Part shown: one piece after another, positions 1-12,660 of the stretch | How positions within the stretch are numbered: the stretch's first letter is position 1 | How the letters are laid out: every line of letters begins with the position of its first letter | From: Gnetum montanum | Lineage: Eukaryota > Streptophyta > Gnetopsida > Gnetales > Gnetaceae | Direction: 5' to 3' | NCBI GenBank assembly: GCA_015680685.1 | Contig: MNCI01000590.1 | Span: 1-64,000 of the forward strand | DNA length: 64,000 nt | Made by a program: the position numbers and the translations under genes | Notes under the pieces: model-generated | Told to the model about the DNA's origin: nothing | Database searches by the model: none | Seen by the model: only the letters and a program-made list of their open reading frames with translations

Positions 1-199
1 AATTATTAACTAACTTTGACATAACAAAATAAAACAAGAAAAAATGGATATAACAATTGAGTGCCTAGTGTATGGATCAACACATTACAAAATTTGTAGT
101 GTTCATGACACAAAATTGAACACCATGACATGATTCTTCAAAACTAGACAACACATTCTTTGATGGTGTGAAGTTGATGGAGAAGGGTAGATAGTCCTA

Positions 200-2952
200 G
201 ACAGTGGTGGTTCCTAAGGTTTTGAGAACCTTCACCAGCTTTAGGCATGTGTGGTAAAAAAAGGTAGTTATGGCTATCCTCCTACTGCAGCTACTTTAGG
301 TGGAAGGTGAAAAGCATCCAATAATGCCTTCATTTTCTCTTATTTACACCTGGGATCATTCATAGTCCATGTAGCTTTACTGATGTGGGCTAGGGTTGAA
401 ACATCCCAAGGAAAAGGAAAAATGAAAAAGAGTTCCTTCACATTGACAAACTAGACTGTGAATATCTTGTCTTCAATGTTGAACACTTGAAGTATGTCTT
501 ACAGCACTTGGTAGTCATTCATTCTTTTGGCCAAGTTCTCTGAAATTGATCTTTAGTTAGTGAATTTCACCTTGAGAACCTTGAGTTTAGCATTCACAAC
601 TACAAAATTTTACTTGGTGTCTTTATGGATCTTGAACTCAACCTCATACAACAAGTATGAGCTGGCCACTTGCTTTTCAAGTTTAGATCGTGGTTGTCTA
701 GGAGTCAGCATTGCCAAGTTTGCATAATGGAGATAGGATAGCTCCATGCACTCTGTCATCTCTTCAATTTGCAACTCTTTAATGTGAATTTCTATCCTAT
801 CATAGGCATCAATCCAATTGATGATGGGTTGCCACAATTCTTTGCCTTGTTGGAGTTGCCAAAGGGCCTCATTTTGCATTCACCACCTTTTATAGGCCAA
901 GTTGATCTCTGTAATGATTTTTAAGTTTCTTGAATTTTAAAGCCTCATTCTTCCAGGCGGTAATCTCAATAGCTGACTTTTGGTATAAGGCGCAAACCTC
1001 CTCCATAGAGAGTTTATGATTTTTTGTTGTTAATCTCCTTAGTTCGGTGTTTGCCCTAGCAAGCTACTCCTACTGTTGTTGAATAAATTCTTCTAACTAT
1101 TATTTTTGCACATCAACGTTCCACAGGCGATGGTTTTTTGTGGTCAAGGTCTAATTTTCTTGGCAAGTCTGCATCAAGTCCTTTCGTACTACATGAGTTT
1201 CAACTTTTTCTATTGACTTATTAAAGACTATCATTACCATTTCTCCCTCAACATGCTTAAGCTATTCTTAAAGCTATTGAAAAGCTTCATCTTGTGTCAA
1301 TGCAGGGTTGATAAGAGCAAGGTTAGAAATTTAGGCATGCAATTTGACAACTTTTGCAACCAAGTGTTGATTATGTGCTTGAGTTATTTCAAGTTACCCT
1401 TCCAAGAGGAGGCACTTGCCCTCTGACTCTAGCAGCTCTAACTAGGTTGTAGTGATGGTATCTACAAAATCAAAGATATTTGGAATCAATTACCCAGTTT
1501 CCACTAGTTAATTTAGTAGTTCTTCATGTTGGGCTGCACTTAATCTTTTTTCGATTATCGTTGCAAATGCCTGAACATCTCTTAGTGTAGAAATATCTAG
1601 TTCATGCACCAAAAGTGTGTTTAATGCCTCAACAACTCGATCAACAATAATCTCTGTAGTTATCTCTTACCTCTGGTGTTGCATCGTCAATATGGTTCCC
1701 TCCTCATCCACTTCCAAGTGCATCAAAAAGGAAGAAACATTCCTAGAGATTTTTGGAAATAGATGGTGCTGAGAGAGAGACACTGTCACCTCTTGGGCAC
1801 TTGGATTTGACCTCATAGGCAACTACGTTTATTGGGTAGGCAACATTGATCTACCTCCCTCCATCTAGCTATTTGTATGAGCCACTTCTCTAAGGTGACT
1901 CATGGTTGGTCTGTACATAGATGGATCTCCACCACTAGTTCCTACCTACTACTCTCATTGTTGCAAGAGCTACTCTTGAAATTTTTGCATGTCTTCAACT
2001 ATAGTGCAAGCCTCCAGTGTTTGCATTTCCTGCCCACGAAGCACTAGGAGCATGTCTAAGTGTATCATTTGCATAGCAGACTATCCCTACCCTTTTGCAT
2101 AGTTTTCTGATCAAGTAGAGGAAGGGAAAGGTCTTTCTTCCATATTCATTCTCCTTGAAGCACTTTTCTATCTCTAGATAGATTAGTTATGGAAGATGTG
2201 TTGAAATTTTTTTTCTTAAAGTAGCACATGCTTGGGCGAAGAAGGCTATCACCTTACTAGGCCTCACCGTTGGATTAAGGTGGTAGGCCACTATCTTAAA
2301 ATAGACTCACTTCGCTAGTGTGAGCATGCCAAACTCCTTGTGGTCATCTCCATAACACTATTGCATCCACTCCTTCTTTATTCTAAGGTCACCTTGTATT
2401 GACAACTCTGCCAATTGTGTTCCTATGTTTGGCAGCCCAAGGACCTGTGCAATAGCCTCCACTAAGTAGGACACTTGGACGTCCTTAATTTTCACAATGA
2501 ATCTTGCTTTCTTGCTATTCCAAAAGAGATATGTTTCTCCCATGTACCACTCCCCACTACAAGTGATGATTTGGCCACATGGAAGAGGCTTATAGTTGAG
2601 TCTTAACATCTTATGGAGCTTGTTCAAGGAATGGTCTAAAATTCAATTCTTGAAGAACTAAGTGTTGAATCTCATAGCTTCCAATTATGTCAAGATAGAC
2701 CTATGTGAGTGTGACATTCAATCTAGGTACAGGGCTTGGCACTTTTCCTTGCTATGAATGTTCAAATGTGGCTACCTCTTCAGGAATCTGTCGAATAGAT
2801 TCCACCTTAGCCTTGTCTCTGAGAGGTCCTATTGCATGGGTTGCCTTAGCCTATTCTTGGCCATGTTCTTGTTGGCCTCTTCCTCCTCTAGGTCACTTAT
2901 CCCATGGTTGTGATGGTCTCTCCTCCTGTGATCTCTTCGATCTTGGTGCCAT
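200..2952 (-). pseudogene. Element B aORF: decayed plant-transposon-domain and coiled-coil protein
   Basis: Extra ORF after pol, in the position Athila elements use for their env-like gene. I place the start at the ATG at 2952-2950, just after a TGTGATTACAA sequence equivalent to the TGTGATTGCAG splice-acceptor-like sequence before the aORF of element C. The readable part at 2627-2358 contains a segment with VLGLPNIG. Next come a YFKI..YHL..P segment (about 2330-2230) and a C-terminal part rich in Lys, Glu and Gln (879-610). All align in order with the aORF of element C. Several in-frame stops make it nonfunctional. The N-terminal half resembles the putative plant transposon protein domain. 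No signal peptide or membrane segment is seen, so it is not a typical envelope protein. Confidence 0.7.
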
Positions 2953-5049
2953 TTGTAATCACACATAATAACAGATTAGTAATTATTATGTAACTTAGAA
3001 TGACTAGAATACCTTGTCTCATGAGGGGGTTACATTTAGCTAAGGTTTGATTATGGTTGGATAGATTAAGTAGTTAATTATTAATTTAATCTTTGGTTTA
3101 CTAAAGTTGTTGGAAGGGTTAAATTCTCCAAAATTAATGATTTAATAACATTTATTACTTAACCTTTTAGGGGAGTTAGAAAAAATTTTGAAAAAATTAT
3201 CATCAAAACCTTGGGGTTTGTTACCCCCACAACTAACAGCTTACCTCTGGTAATTATAGAATTGAAGAACAGGGTGATTTGGATAAATGGTGTGAGAGTT
3301 ATAGGCTTGGGAAGGTTTTGGGCTCTGAAAATTGCAAAAACTGAGGCATTATTGATCAAATGTAAAAAATTCCCAAGTGTTTAGTGGTATTTATAGTATT
3401 TTTGTACTACGTTGACAGGGCCTAGTCAACTCAGTTTGCTATGTCGATGGGGCCTCATTAACATAGTTGTTGACCATTGTTGACTTTCGTTGACTTGGTC
3501 AAAACTTGAAAATTAAAAAGAGATTTTGAATTAAATTAGGATCAAATGGAAGTCCAAATAGCCACGAACATGATGAAAATGTGAGAAAAGGGTGTTGAAG
3601 TCCCAAAAATTAAGAAAATTAGGAAAATGATAAAATGAGGTGGAAAATGAAGGTTCAAGAAGCATAGAGTGGTGTGCATAATGGAATATGCAAAAGATAG
3701 GATTGTAATGATGTTGAAGGTAAGGGACTTAACTCATGAAACCAAGAGATATGCAAGTGGGCCCTCCCCATGGTAGGCTCATGCCCTTGTTGCCCTTGCA
3801 TAACCCCAACTAAGGGGTCCATGAGCCCCATAGTTGATTAATGGTCATGAAAAGTTAAGGATCAACCAAAAAGAATCTATCCAAGAATTCCAATGCATCA
3901 AACTAATAGATTGAACATAACATAGCAATCAATAGTGAGGTGAGTTATGGAAACATACATGGATGATTGAGAAGATGCGATGGAATCTTGAATTGAGGTC
4001 GTAAGAAGTCCCTTTTGGAATATGTGTTTAAAATGACCTAAGAAGATCCATCCTTAGTCTAGACCAAAAGCAACCTCTTTCAGTGACTTCAAATCATCAC
4101 TCTAAGACTGATTGACCCACTCAAGACCCAAGATTGCTCCCATAAAACAACCATCATTCCATAAAGAGAAAAAAAATAGAAGTAGAAAGTGAGAGAAGGC
4201 CTTAGTTAGAGGGGACCTTCAAGCATCGGTGCATGTCTTTCTAGTTCCATAACTAGTGCTTGTAGCCCATTTATTTATCTAAGGGGTGTGTTTTGAATTC
4301 CCATAATCAAAAATTTATTTATTTTTATTTTCTTTTCTTTCTTTTTTTGAATTTTTTAATGGGAAGCACACCATGCAAAGACTTTATTTGACTTTTTTTG
4401 AGTGGTTAGAATGGAATGGTAAGAAGTTCATGAAAGACATCCAAGCACTCAAGTAAGCAAAAGAATACAAGGAGTATTGAGACCCCTTGAAGTCGCACCC
4501 TTTACAAACCTTTGAATCCTTTCTAATTCTAGAACCACCAAAGTCATTAATTCATTAAAAGTTTCTTTAATGGAAGGGACCTCAAACTCCTATATCAAGG
4601 AAAACCATGAAGTTTATTGGATGGGTGGATGACGTAGACTCACTACCTATTTCATAAAAAATAAACCATGCCATAGTTAGTAAACATTAGAATTCGAAAA
4701 TAGAAACTAGACATCGACAATCACAACATTAAGCACAAACCATCATTAGTAAACAACAACAGTGGTATTGTGTCCTATAGCAATAAAGCACTTTTATTAG
4801 CAAAAATAAAAAAAATTCACACTTAAATAAAAAAATAAAAAATAGTGTAAAATATATAAGAAAGTGTAAAGTAATCAAGAAAAGTTCAAAGGTACTAACA
4901 ATGGTGCAAATTTGGGAAAATTTTGAAAAATCAAAAATTTGTAAAATAAATAACTTGTAAAATAAAAAATGTGGAAAAAAAGTAGAAAAACTTAGAAGCT
5001 ATATGGATTGTTAGCATGAATGGCCATCTCCCTCATGACTAAGTTGGAA
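2953..5049 (-). other. Element B noncoding region between integrase and aORF
   Basis: No convincing coding sequence. It holds a TATA-and-array module (3389-3480), two purine motifs resembling the polypurine tract (3221-3240 and 5021-5047), and an A/T-rich stretch (about 4780-4990). A block at 4150-4320 matches, in opposite orientation, the 3' noncoding block of element A near 22090-22200, as expected for homologous elements on opposite strands. Confidence 0.7.
3389..3480 (-). promoter_or_regulatory. Internal promoter-like module upstream of the B aORF
   Basis: Read on the minus strand, a run of GTTGAC/GGCC motifs is followed by a TATA box (CTATAAATACC, about 3389-3399), some 440 bases before the aORF ATG. 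The 23 bases at 3407-3429 match 46009-46031 in this element's own LTR at 17 of 23 positions, all six differences being transitions. Promoter function is inferred from layout only. Confidence 0.5.
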
Positions 5050-5293
5050 GGAGGAGATCTGAAAAATAGAACATGGCTATCCTTTCATCAAGGTGGTAGT
5101 TGCATTGGCTTGTTTTGGTTCTAGGAAAGATTTTACTTGTTGGATGTTAACCAAGAAGTTTTTATTTTGGATTTTAGGTTTGTAGATTAACATGGCCCTA
5201 GAGGAAAATGTTTGATTACTTATATAAGGTTCCTCCCATAATGTTTGAAGTTTTATCTTCTGGGGTACATGTGTGGGGTTCTAATAGAGAACC
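5050..5293 (-). pseudogene. pol: Element B integrase, C-terminal piece (4 of 4)
   Basis: The minus strand encodes the end of integrase. It aligns with the integrase C-terminus of element A (about 21270-21440), including the region with a GP-YI turn and a NV(Q)QxK(P/S)F segment. It is separated from the preceding integrase piece (24401-24187) by the whole of element A. Frameshifts and stops are present. It ends at a conserved purine-rich block (5021-5047) that also follows integrase in A. Confidence 0.7.
5289..5293. repeat. Target site duplication of element A, left copy (GAACC)
   Basis: GAACC directly before the left LTR is repeated exactly at 24187-24191 after the right LTR, so the two LTRs belong to one insertion. 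Confidence 0.93.
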
Positions 5294-6054
5294 TGATGGG
5301 ACACGATATCGCAGTGCGCCATCATATCTATAAATAAGAGGCAGCTCTCCCTTGTTTCCTATTCTAGTCCTAGACCATAGTGAAACTCTAGCAGTTTTTC
5401 CACTCTAGAGATAGATTAATTTCCATGTGCCCATAGTAGGATCTTCAGAGTGAACGGATCTTTATTTGAGCAGACATTGACTTGAACACAAGTTTGTGTA
5501 CGACAATAAAGATGAGCTTCTTGGATAAACCTTGCAGTGCATGGAATAGGCTAATTAGGATTTTATTTATTGTCATTTATTATTCATTATTTATATGCTT
5601 CATTATTTATTAAATCTCTCTCAACCCTTCTCTCCTAGTTAAGTGCCTCAGTACGACCACTTCGAGCATGTGTGTTATGCTTGGTGATCCCAGCAACGAT
5701 TAGCGTTTGGTAACTAAGGTTGCATTGGTTTAGGGTGTGAATGGTAAGTGGGAAAAAATGCTAATGCTAGGTTAATTTAGACTTAGTTAGTTAGTTAGAG
5801 TTAGTAATTAGTCTCTTCAAACTTCAACTCAATAGCATAGAAGACAAAAACATAAAAAGACATAAAAATCATATACCTTGGACTTACTTAACCATATACC
5901 ATGACAACTACAAGTAAGTTTGGGAAGACAATGAATAATTAACCTTAAGTGTTCCATGAGGTGTGTAGGCATTTAGTCTATGGAGTTCGATCAGATCATG
6001 TGTGCTATGCTCGTATTCGTATGGTTGAGTGTAGGGGTATCTTGCCACTCATCA
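5294..6054 (+). repeat. Element A 5' LTR (761 bp)
   Basis: Starts TGATGGG and ends CACTCATCA, with TGATG/CATCA terminal inverted repeats. It has a TATA box (TCTATAAATAAGAG, about 5327-5340) but only one GATATC palindrome upstream, against about eight in the 3' LTR of the same element. A block with CCTCAGTACGACCACTTCG (about 5645-5665) is shared with the other LTRs of this group. Confidence 0.92.
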
Positions 6055-6055
6055 T

Positions 6056-6072
6056 TGGTGTCGTTGTCGGGG
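6056..6072 (+). other. Element A primer binding site (tRNA-Asp type)
   Basis: TGGTGTCGTTGTCGGGG starts two bases after the LTR. It matches the complement of the plant tRNA-Asp(GUC) 3' end (TGGCGCCGTTGCCGGGG) at 14 of 17 positions, the three mismatches all being C-to-T. Confidence 0.88.
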
Positions 6073-6196
6073 ATTAAGTGTTTGTGCACTAAGTAGAACA
6101 TAGGAAATCACTCACATCGTTGGGAGCTTAAATGAACCTTAGGGTTAATTAAAAGAAAATTTATATAATGGTAAAATAGCACACCGATAAATAACA

Positions 6197-8182
6197 ATGT
6201 CTTCTTCTTCTAATAAAAGCAATTCACCACCTAGGGATAATACAAAAAACAGTCGACAATCAAAAACACATAACCAAAATCTGCCAAGTCCTCAACAATA
6301 TAGAGTGGTATATACTCATCTTGATGAGTACATACCATACTTTACGTTTATCCTCCATCAAGAGAAATGGCTGCGATGGAGAGACTTGCAAGGTAACATA
6401 GTGTTACCCCCAAATTAGTCAGTCCCAAACATGCCCCTCCATGCTTTGACACAGATTGGCATGACTCAGCTATATGCTAAATACGTTATGGGTGATTTTG
6501 ATACAAGGGATTATCATCCCATAGCTACACAGCGTATAAGGGACTCATGGCAGGAGAGCCAACATAGACTATTGAAGGGCAAAGGGGTCCCACACGTCCT
6601 AAGTGAAATAGGAGATGGTGAACCCATTATAATGGGTTCTCTATCAAATGATGTTTCCCCTCCTAACGATGGTGAAGAGGTAGGGTATCAAAACTACAAT
6701 CTACGATACACAACACTAGTTCTGACCCTCGTGAACACCAACTATTCACAGAGGAAACAACAACACATGACAAGGATGGGCACTTAGATCATCATCATGA
6801 TCGGGGCCGTACCAACAGAAGAGAAGGTAAGAAGCATCGTCATGGCGATGGTTCTTCTTCTTCTTCCCCTTCATCCCATCACTCACCCTCTCCTTCCACA
6901 TCTAGGAGTAGCCATCATGAGCATAATGGTGAGGATAGAGGTAGGCAAAATGAGAGACCTCGACGAGAGAGTCAACAGAGAGGACAAGGGCATGAATGAA
7001 GGGAAAGTAGGGAACAACATAGACATCACAGGTGTCATGAAAGAGATGATCATGATGAGCTCCTACTTGCAACCTAAAGTATGCTAGACATCATGGAGGC
7101 AATTAGGATACCAACAAGGCATCAAAGAGATAGCCGGATCATGCGCTTAGACATGAATAATATCCCACGCTTTGAAGGAGGATACAACGCTGATATGCAA
7201 AATCATTTACAGGCATTCCATGATGCTTGTGCTTTGAAAAATATAGAAAATGAGTGGCAAAAACTAAAGTTGTTTCCTAGGACACTCATTAAGGAAGTAG
7301 AGAGTTGGCATCAGTCCTTAGAATCAAAAACCATTAGGAGGTGAAGTACGATGTTAGAACTCTTCAACAATAAGTATCAAACATACTCGAGAGTGTCTAA
7401 TTTGCGTAACCAGATCCAAGGATGGAAGCAAGGTACTCATGAACCCTTGGATGCTGCCATGGGTCACTACTATGCATTGTTACATCATTGTCTAGGCCAT
7501 GGATATGCACAATGGGACCAACTTCACCACATCGTAGACTAGGAGAACCCTTAGGACTTATGCCCAAGGGAGACTATTAGAACTTAGAGCCCATGAAATC
7601 CATCACTTGTTGGAGCAAGTAGCCAAAGAAGAAGGGGAGCTATGAAAAAGAGAGAGTGCGGAAGAATACAACCGCAATCCTTCCCTTCGAAAGAAGGGAG
7701 TGAGTTTTTGTGATGAGGAGGATGAGTCACCATTCAAATAGTTGGTGAACAGAAAAACCTTGCCAATTCAAAAGCTAATAATAGAAGTATTAGCTAAGGT
7801 GGATCAATTGTGGGATTCCTTAGACTTTAGACTTGAAAATGTATTGAAAATTGTAGAGGAGTCTAAGGTGGAATGAAGTAGTGACAAAGATAAGAAAAAT
7901 ATGCGAGATTCAGGCCCTGCACATAACAAGGGTAAGGGAAAAATTACTATCTCTGATGAGGTTGTGGACTCAGACACAGACGATGATGGTGAATGTGAGA
8001 TCTTCCAATATGACCATCCTAAGGGATGTTGTCCAATCATCTCACATCTACAAGAGTCTAGGGTGTATGCACTTAACCCAAGACTCAACAAATGGCAAAC
8101 ACCTTGAAGGTTACCTTATCCCCAAGGTAACCCAAGGAAGTTCCACCAACCATTAACGTACTATCCAAGCAGAACTCCACCA
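6197..8182 (+). pseudogene. gag: Element A gag, N-terminal and core part
   Basis: Starts with an ATG-Ser-Ser-Ser-Ser leader shared by D, F and (with changes) B and E. In order: a conserved head with YTHLDEYIPYFTFILHQ (about 6313-6363), a His/Arg/Ser-rich low-complexity part (about 6740-7080), the retrotransposon gag core (about 7160-7640, with NIPRFEGGYN and W-x-S-L-E motifs), an acidic linker, and a C-terminal Cys/His motif QYDHPKGCCP (about 8009-8040). At least five stops or frameshifts break it. Its C-terminal part lies after the nested element, at 17294. Confidence 0.85.
8178..8182. repeat. Target site duplication of element N, left copy (CACCA)
   Basis: CACCA before the left LTR of N is repeated exactly at 17289-17293, where the gag of element A resumes. 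Confidence 0.92.
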
Positions 8183-9817
8183 TGGACTGAGCTAAATTGT
8201 CAGTGTAAGGCTGGAAGGGAAATAGATACCAAGAGATCGTCGGGAAAACACAGCTGACCCTGCCTTCGCCTGAGGGCAAGTTGGAAAAGTAAACTAAGGC
8301 AGAGTATCTTGGAATGCAAACAGTGACATGAAATGTAAACAGAGCATACTGAATTATAAATAAAGTGCAAATAGAGCTATATTGTAAACAAAGCATAAAC
8401 TGAAGTAAATAATGTAAATGGAAGGCAATAATGAAACTGTATTATATTGTTTTAAAAAAAATGTGCACTGGTCAAAGCGTAGTTGCACACATGTGGATGG
8501 CAAGTCAAATGCCTAGCCCTGGGATGATATGACGTGATGATGTGATGTGATGAACATGAGAAATGCTTGGATGCCAACAATCAGGTGTGTCGAGCACCCC
8601 AGGATTGTAGGTTCTGCCCTCTCTTAGAATTGCCAATCTCTCCAATTTTTGCCTCCCAAATCTTTTGCCTCCCAGTTTATGTGAATTGATAGGGGTATTT
8701 ATAGGGTTGGGTTAGGCTTGGGCATGAAACCCAAGAATGGAATCAATGGCTATGAGATGAGAGGAAAGCAGATCTAGCGACATGTGTCCCATGGATAGTT
8801 GGCATGGGTTGGATGTGTGCTGGATTGTTGGCACGGGTTGGATGTGTGCTGGATAGTTGGCACGAGTTGGATGTGTGTTGGATAGTTGCATTCTTTGAAC
8901 AAGTTCAATGTATCTATGTTGGATAGTTGTGCACGAGTTGGATGTGTGTTGGCAAGCTACATTCTTGACCAGGTACATTGCATTTTACAATTTATGGGTT
9001 ATTCAAGCCCATGAAAGTAAATTTAATTTAGACTATGAGGGCTTGATATTCCCACAAATGGGGATTTATAATGAAATGTACAACAAGAGAAATTTGACTT
9101 CCCAGCGTGACCTATAGTGTGACCTGCAATGGAACCTCCGAAACTTGTAATTTTGAGCTAAAATCTAGAATTTCTGAAGGCTAGGAGTCATATTTATCAA
9201 TAGTGGACCCTAAGGATGACTTACACCCTTGAAATAAAGTTTTTTTGGCTCATTTTTGGGGCTCTAAAAGTTGGTGACGCTGATCCTTACGCTGTGCAAC
9301 GTCTGAAAAAGTAACCCTAGTGTCACCAAGTCAAAATGGCACATTTGAGGCCCAAATCTTGATTTTTTAAAGGCTGGGAGCTGCTGGGGACCTTGGTGAA
9401 GGTTATGGGGGTCCTTGTGCTCCAAAAGTCCCTAGTGTAAGGATTGAGCAGCTTTGACTCCCCATCACCAACTTTTGGAGCCCCAAAATTGAGTCAAAAC
9501 AAGATTTGAGTGAAAAGTCAATTTCGGGGCTCCAAAAGTTAGTGATGCTGATCCTTACGCTATGCAGCATCTGTAAAAGTAACCAAAGTGTACTTAACCA
9601 AAACTAAACATTTTGAACCTGAAACTTTTGATTCTTGATGCTGGAAGTTGGTGCAGTCACTTGTGGGCCCCGAGGGAACCTTGCCTATTGAATCATGGGC
9701 CGTCAGGGGCTATTTTGAAGGCCTCCAAGTTTGGTCACACTGTACTCATGTTGGGCAGCAGCATGACTTAGCTTGATTCTTGTCTAAAAGTGCTAGGCCA
9801 AAATTAGTGGTGTTTCA
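8183..9817 (-). repeat. Element N 3' LTR (1635 bp)
   Basis: On the plus strand it runs from TGGACTGAG to GGTGTTTCA, so TG..CA on either strand. It aligns end to end with 15595-17288, with many substitutions and several indels, which indicates an old insertion. It contains a short tandem repeat at about 8803-8960. Confidence 0.9.
8803..8960. repeat. Minisatellite in element N LTR
   Basis: Imperfect tandem copies of a unit built on GTTGGATGTGTGYTGGATAG (about 30 bases) plus spacer. The partner LTR carries a related, differently sized array at about 16305-16505. Apparent ORFs here on the minus strand are products of the repeat. Confidence 0.8.
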
Positions 9818-9831
9818 TTGGCCCCTCTTTG
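9818..9831 (-). other. Element N polypurine tract
   Basis: On the minus strand CAAAGAGGGGCCAA directly precedes the TGAAACACC start of the 3' LTR, the expected place for plus-strand priming. Confidence 0.75.
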
Positions 9832-11869
9832 TTGATATTTGGAGAAATCTACTCGAGAGGCATCAACAAAGAAATGCAAAACACCATGAGAAAAAAAGCA
9901 TCAAGCATTAACCGTCAACCCTTGGTTGGATATTATCACACTATTTTTAAATGTACATGGGATTGAGGGGATGTGGTTCAAGATGCAAGGGATTGTAACT
10001 GGGGGAAGTTAGGAGTTGATCAAGGGTTATGATTACTATTGAGATTGTGGGAGAGGAGTGCTCTCGTGTGAATGAGTTGTATTTTGGTCCTTGTCCATAG
10101 CCAGTGTTCAACAGACTCGGAGCCAAGACATAGGAAGTGCATTCTTTGGAGAAACGGAACTCTTATAGAGTGTTTACGAGGCCCATTGTAAACATCCAAA
10201 GCCACATGGTGATGTGCAACATGGTCTCTTTGAGACACAAGTGTAACTATTTTTCAAGCCAATTACCTTCTCACCTAGGTCTTGTATGAGAATGGCCAAT
10301 AGTCTTTTGTTTATGATGTCAAAAAGGTCATGAAGATCTTTTCTGTGCATTTTTCTCTTTGACCTTTTGTGCTTTTTTTTCTTCTTTTTTTCTTTTCTTT
10401 TGTTTTTTCTTCTTTGGTCTTTTTGAAAGAACTTCCTTTTAGTGCTATGCTTGTGTTTGAGCACTTGCATTTTATGTCATGCATTGTGTACTATGTTTTG
10501 CATTGTGGTTACTTAGGGAGTTACAGTGTGCAATATATCAAGAGTTTTGAGATGAGTGGAATGTATCAAGGGGGATGTAATTAAATAGGATAAGGGAGCA
10601 TGATGGGGAATAGGGAGTGTATCAAGAGTCGGGAATATGCTTATGAATGGATTGATTAACCCAGTTGTGTGCATCAGGAAAAATGTGATACCTTGTAGTC
10701 ATGATGAAGTGCATCTATGCATGAACACCTCAAAAGTGTCATCCTGCAAACACAACTCCAAGAAGACAAGAAAATCACAAATGAAACAGTTAGCTAAACA
10801 CTTTAAACAAGGAGATGAAGTCACCATGTGCAATTTTCAAAGTAGACAGGATCATGAATAGCATCAGTTTTAGTAGGGCTCATGATATGAATCATGCAAC
10901 AAGTCTTTGTGGAACATGAATAGCTGATTGCAGCGATACATCTTTCCAAATTTTTCCTGGTCATCGATGATGTCACTAGTTTATAGTCTTAGTGAACTGT
11001 TGTGGATTAGTTTCTCATCATAACCCCTTAGACGGTGCCAATTTAACATCGTGGTGGACGGTTCATTGCTAGTTTATAGTCATAGCAGACTGTGAGGAGG
11101 CAAACTTGTTTATAGTCTTAGTGGACTTTGGATGCTAGTTTCATGTCATGGCGGACAGATGTAGCAATTTAGTGTCATACCAGACAAAATTCTATGGTAT
11201 TAGTTTTAAGTCATGATCCAGGACTATTCTATGGTATTAGTTTTAAGTCATGATGTCAGGACTATTTTATGGTATTAGTTTTAAGTCATGATGCCAGGAC
11301 TATTCTGTGGTATCAGTTTTAAGTCATGATGCTAGGAATACTTTGTGGTATCAGTTTTAAGTCATGATGCCAGGACTGTTCTGTGCCAATTTATAGTCAT
11401 AGCGGACTGATGCTTACCTTGCTTGTGTAAAGTGTGATGCTTCATGCATGGTCATGCTACATGCCTGTGAGATCCTACAAAAATCAACTAGGAAGAAAAC
11501 AACATCAAGTGACACCTGTTGTATATAGAGTTAGAATGTATGAATGAAAGAAAAGCAATGCAAAAAGTGATAGTTTTAGGCCGTTCTAGGCCGTAAGCTA
11601 GTTTAAGGCCTTTTCAGGCCATGTGTTTTTGTAGTTTTATGTCTTTCAAATGCACTATGTGAACTAAGTTGATGAATGTGTTAACAAAGAAAAACACATG
11701 ATCTAAGTGAGCGAGAAAAATGTAAACGCATAGGCTAGTGCAATGTAAACAAAAGTAAAAAATGCATATTAGAGGGGTAGGCAGAAGGTAGGCAAGCATC
11801 AAGCACATTTTCAGCCAAGGGAGCGTCTTGGTCATGTAGTTGCTTCCTAACTAGGCATGGATTAGGGAG
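9832..11869 (-). other. Element N noncoding region where pol would be expected
   Basis: No RT, RNase H or integrase motif is found on either strand. It contains a T-rich stretch (about 10366-10420) and a diverged tandem repeat region (10970-11410). Short ORFs here have no recognisable similarity. Confidence 0.7.
10970..11410. repeat. Diverged tandem repeats in the 3' part of element N
   Basis: Two related repeat sets. At 10975-11160, copies of TTTATAGTCxTAGxGGACTG. At 11190-11385, about five copies of a unit near 41 bases containing AGTTTTAAGTCATGATG and CCAGGACT. Tandem arrays in the 3' noncoding part are a known habit of Tat/Ogre elements and can seed satellites. Confidence 0.75.
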
Positions 11870-12660
11870 CATGCAAGGTTTAGGATCCTCTGGGGGGTTG
11901 TCGGCTTCAACCACTCATTCGGGTTTGTTAGTCTTAAGGGTTGCATTGGTTGTCATAGGTGTATCATTAAGAAACTGTTCTTCCAAAACTTGCACCATGT
12001 CTATGTCATGGATAGTCCAAGAGGAAACATTATCACCATGGATGATAACTTGACCATCTTCATAGGGAAGGTGGATTTCTTGGTGGATGGGAGAGGAGAT
12101 GGCCCTTAGTTGAGCTAGCCAAGGCCTACCTAGAATCATGTGGAAACCTGGCATCTCCTCTATGATAGTGAAATCTGCGCTAGTGGGGAATTGCTCTCCT
12201 GCTACAAAGGCTAAGTTGATTGTACCCTTGACCCTGACATGTGATCCATTGAAGGATTTTAGACATGTGGTTTTGGTTAGCTTGATTTCATTTGCCAGGC
12301 CTAGCTTGTCAATGACAGAGTACAGAACTACGTTCGTTGCTACACCATCATCAACATGCACTCTATGGATGGTGCACTGCCCAACACAAATGCTAATCGA
12401 TAGTGGAGCTATTGTGACTTCCCGTCATTCGAGGTTGAATTTAACTACATCATCATGAAAGGCTAAGGTTTCTGAACCCAATCCTTATGGTGTCTGTTGT
12501 AAAATCATTGCATGGATGGATTCTTTGTTTGTGGGGATGTACTCTATAATAGGAATGGATGCTAACGTTTGAGCCAAGGCTTCATGGTGAGTGGCTAAAG
12601 TCATGACCAGGTCGTAGAAAGTCATCGTTGTGTTCTTCTATTTTAGTGCTTGATTTACTT
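11870..12660 (-). pseudogene. pol: Element N aspartic protease region
   Basis: The longest open part (12361-11915) starts at VDDG, the catalytic Asp loop in the variant form common in Tat elements. About 70 residues later comes HMILGRPWLAQL, the ILGRPWL motif that follows the second half of the fold, then ISSPIHQE, a Tat-type signature. Upstream (12660-12370) is a linker with several stops. No RT follows, so this is the end of the coding part. The 149-residue open stretch is relatively well preserved for this window. Confidence 0.82.

Noticed and set aside
6056-6072. Possible tRNA-Asp gene remnant
   Set aside because: Only the 17-base PBS portion is present, next to an LTR; there is no cloverleaf or A/B box.
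8712-8978. Minus-strand ORF with repeated His, Pro and Thr words in the N LTR (also 16130-16525)
   Set aside because: It follows the LTR minisatellite and lies partly outside the coding part of the element.
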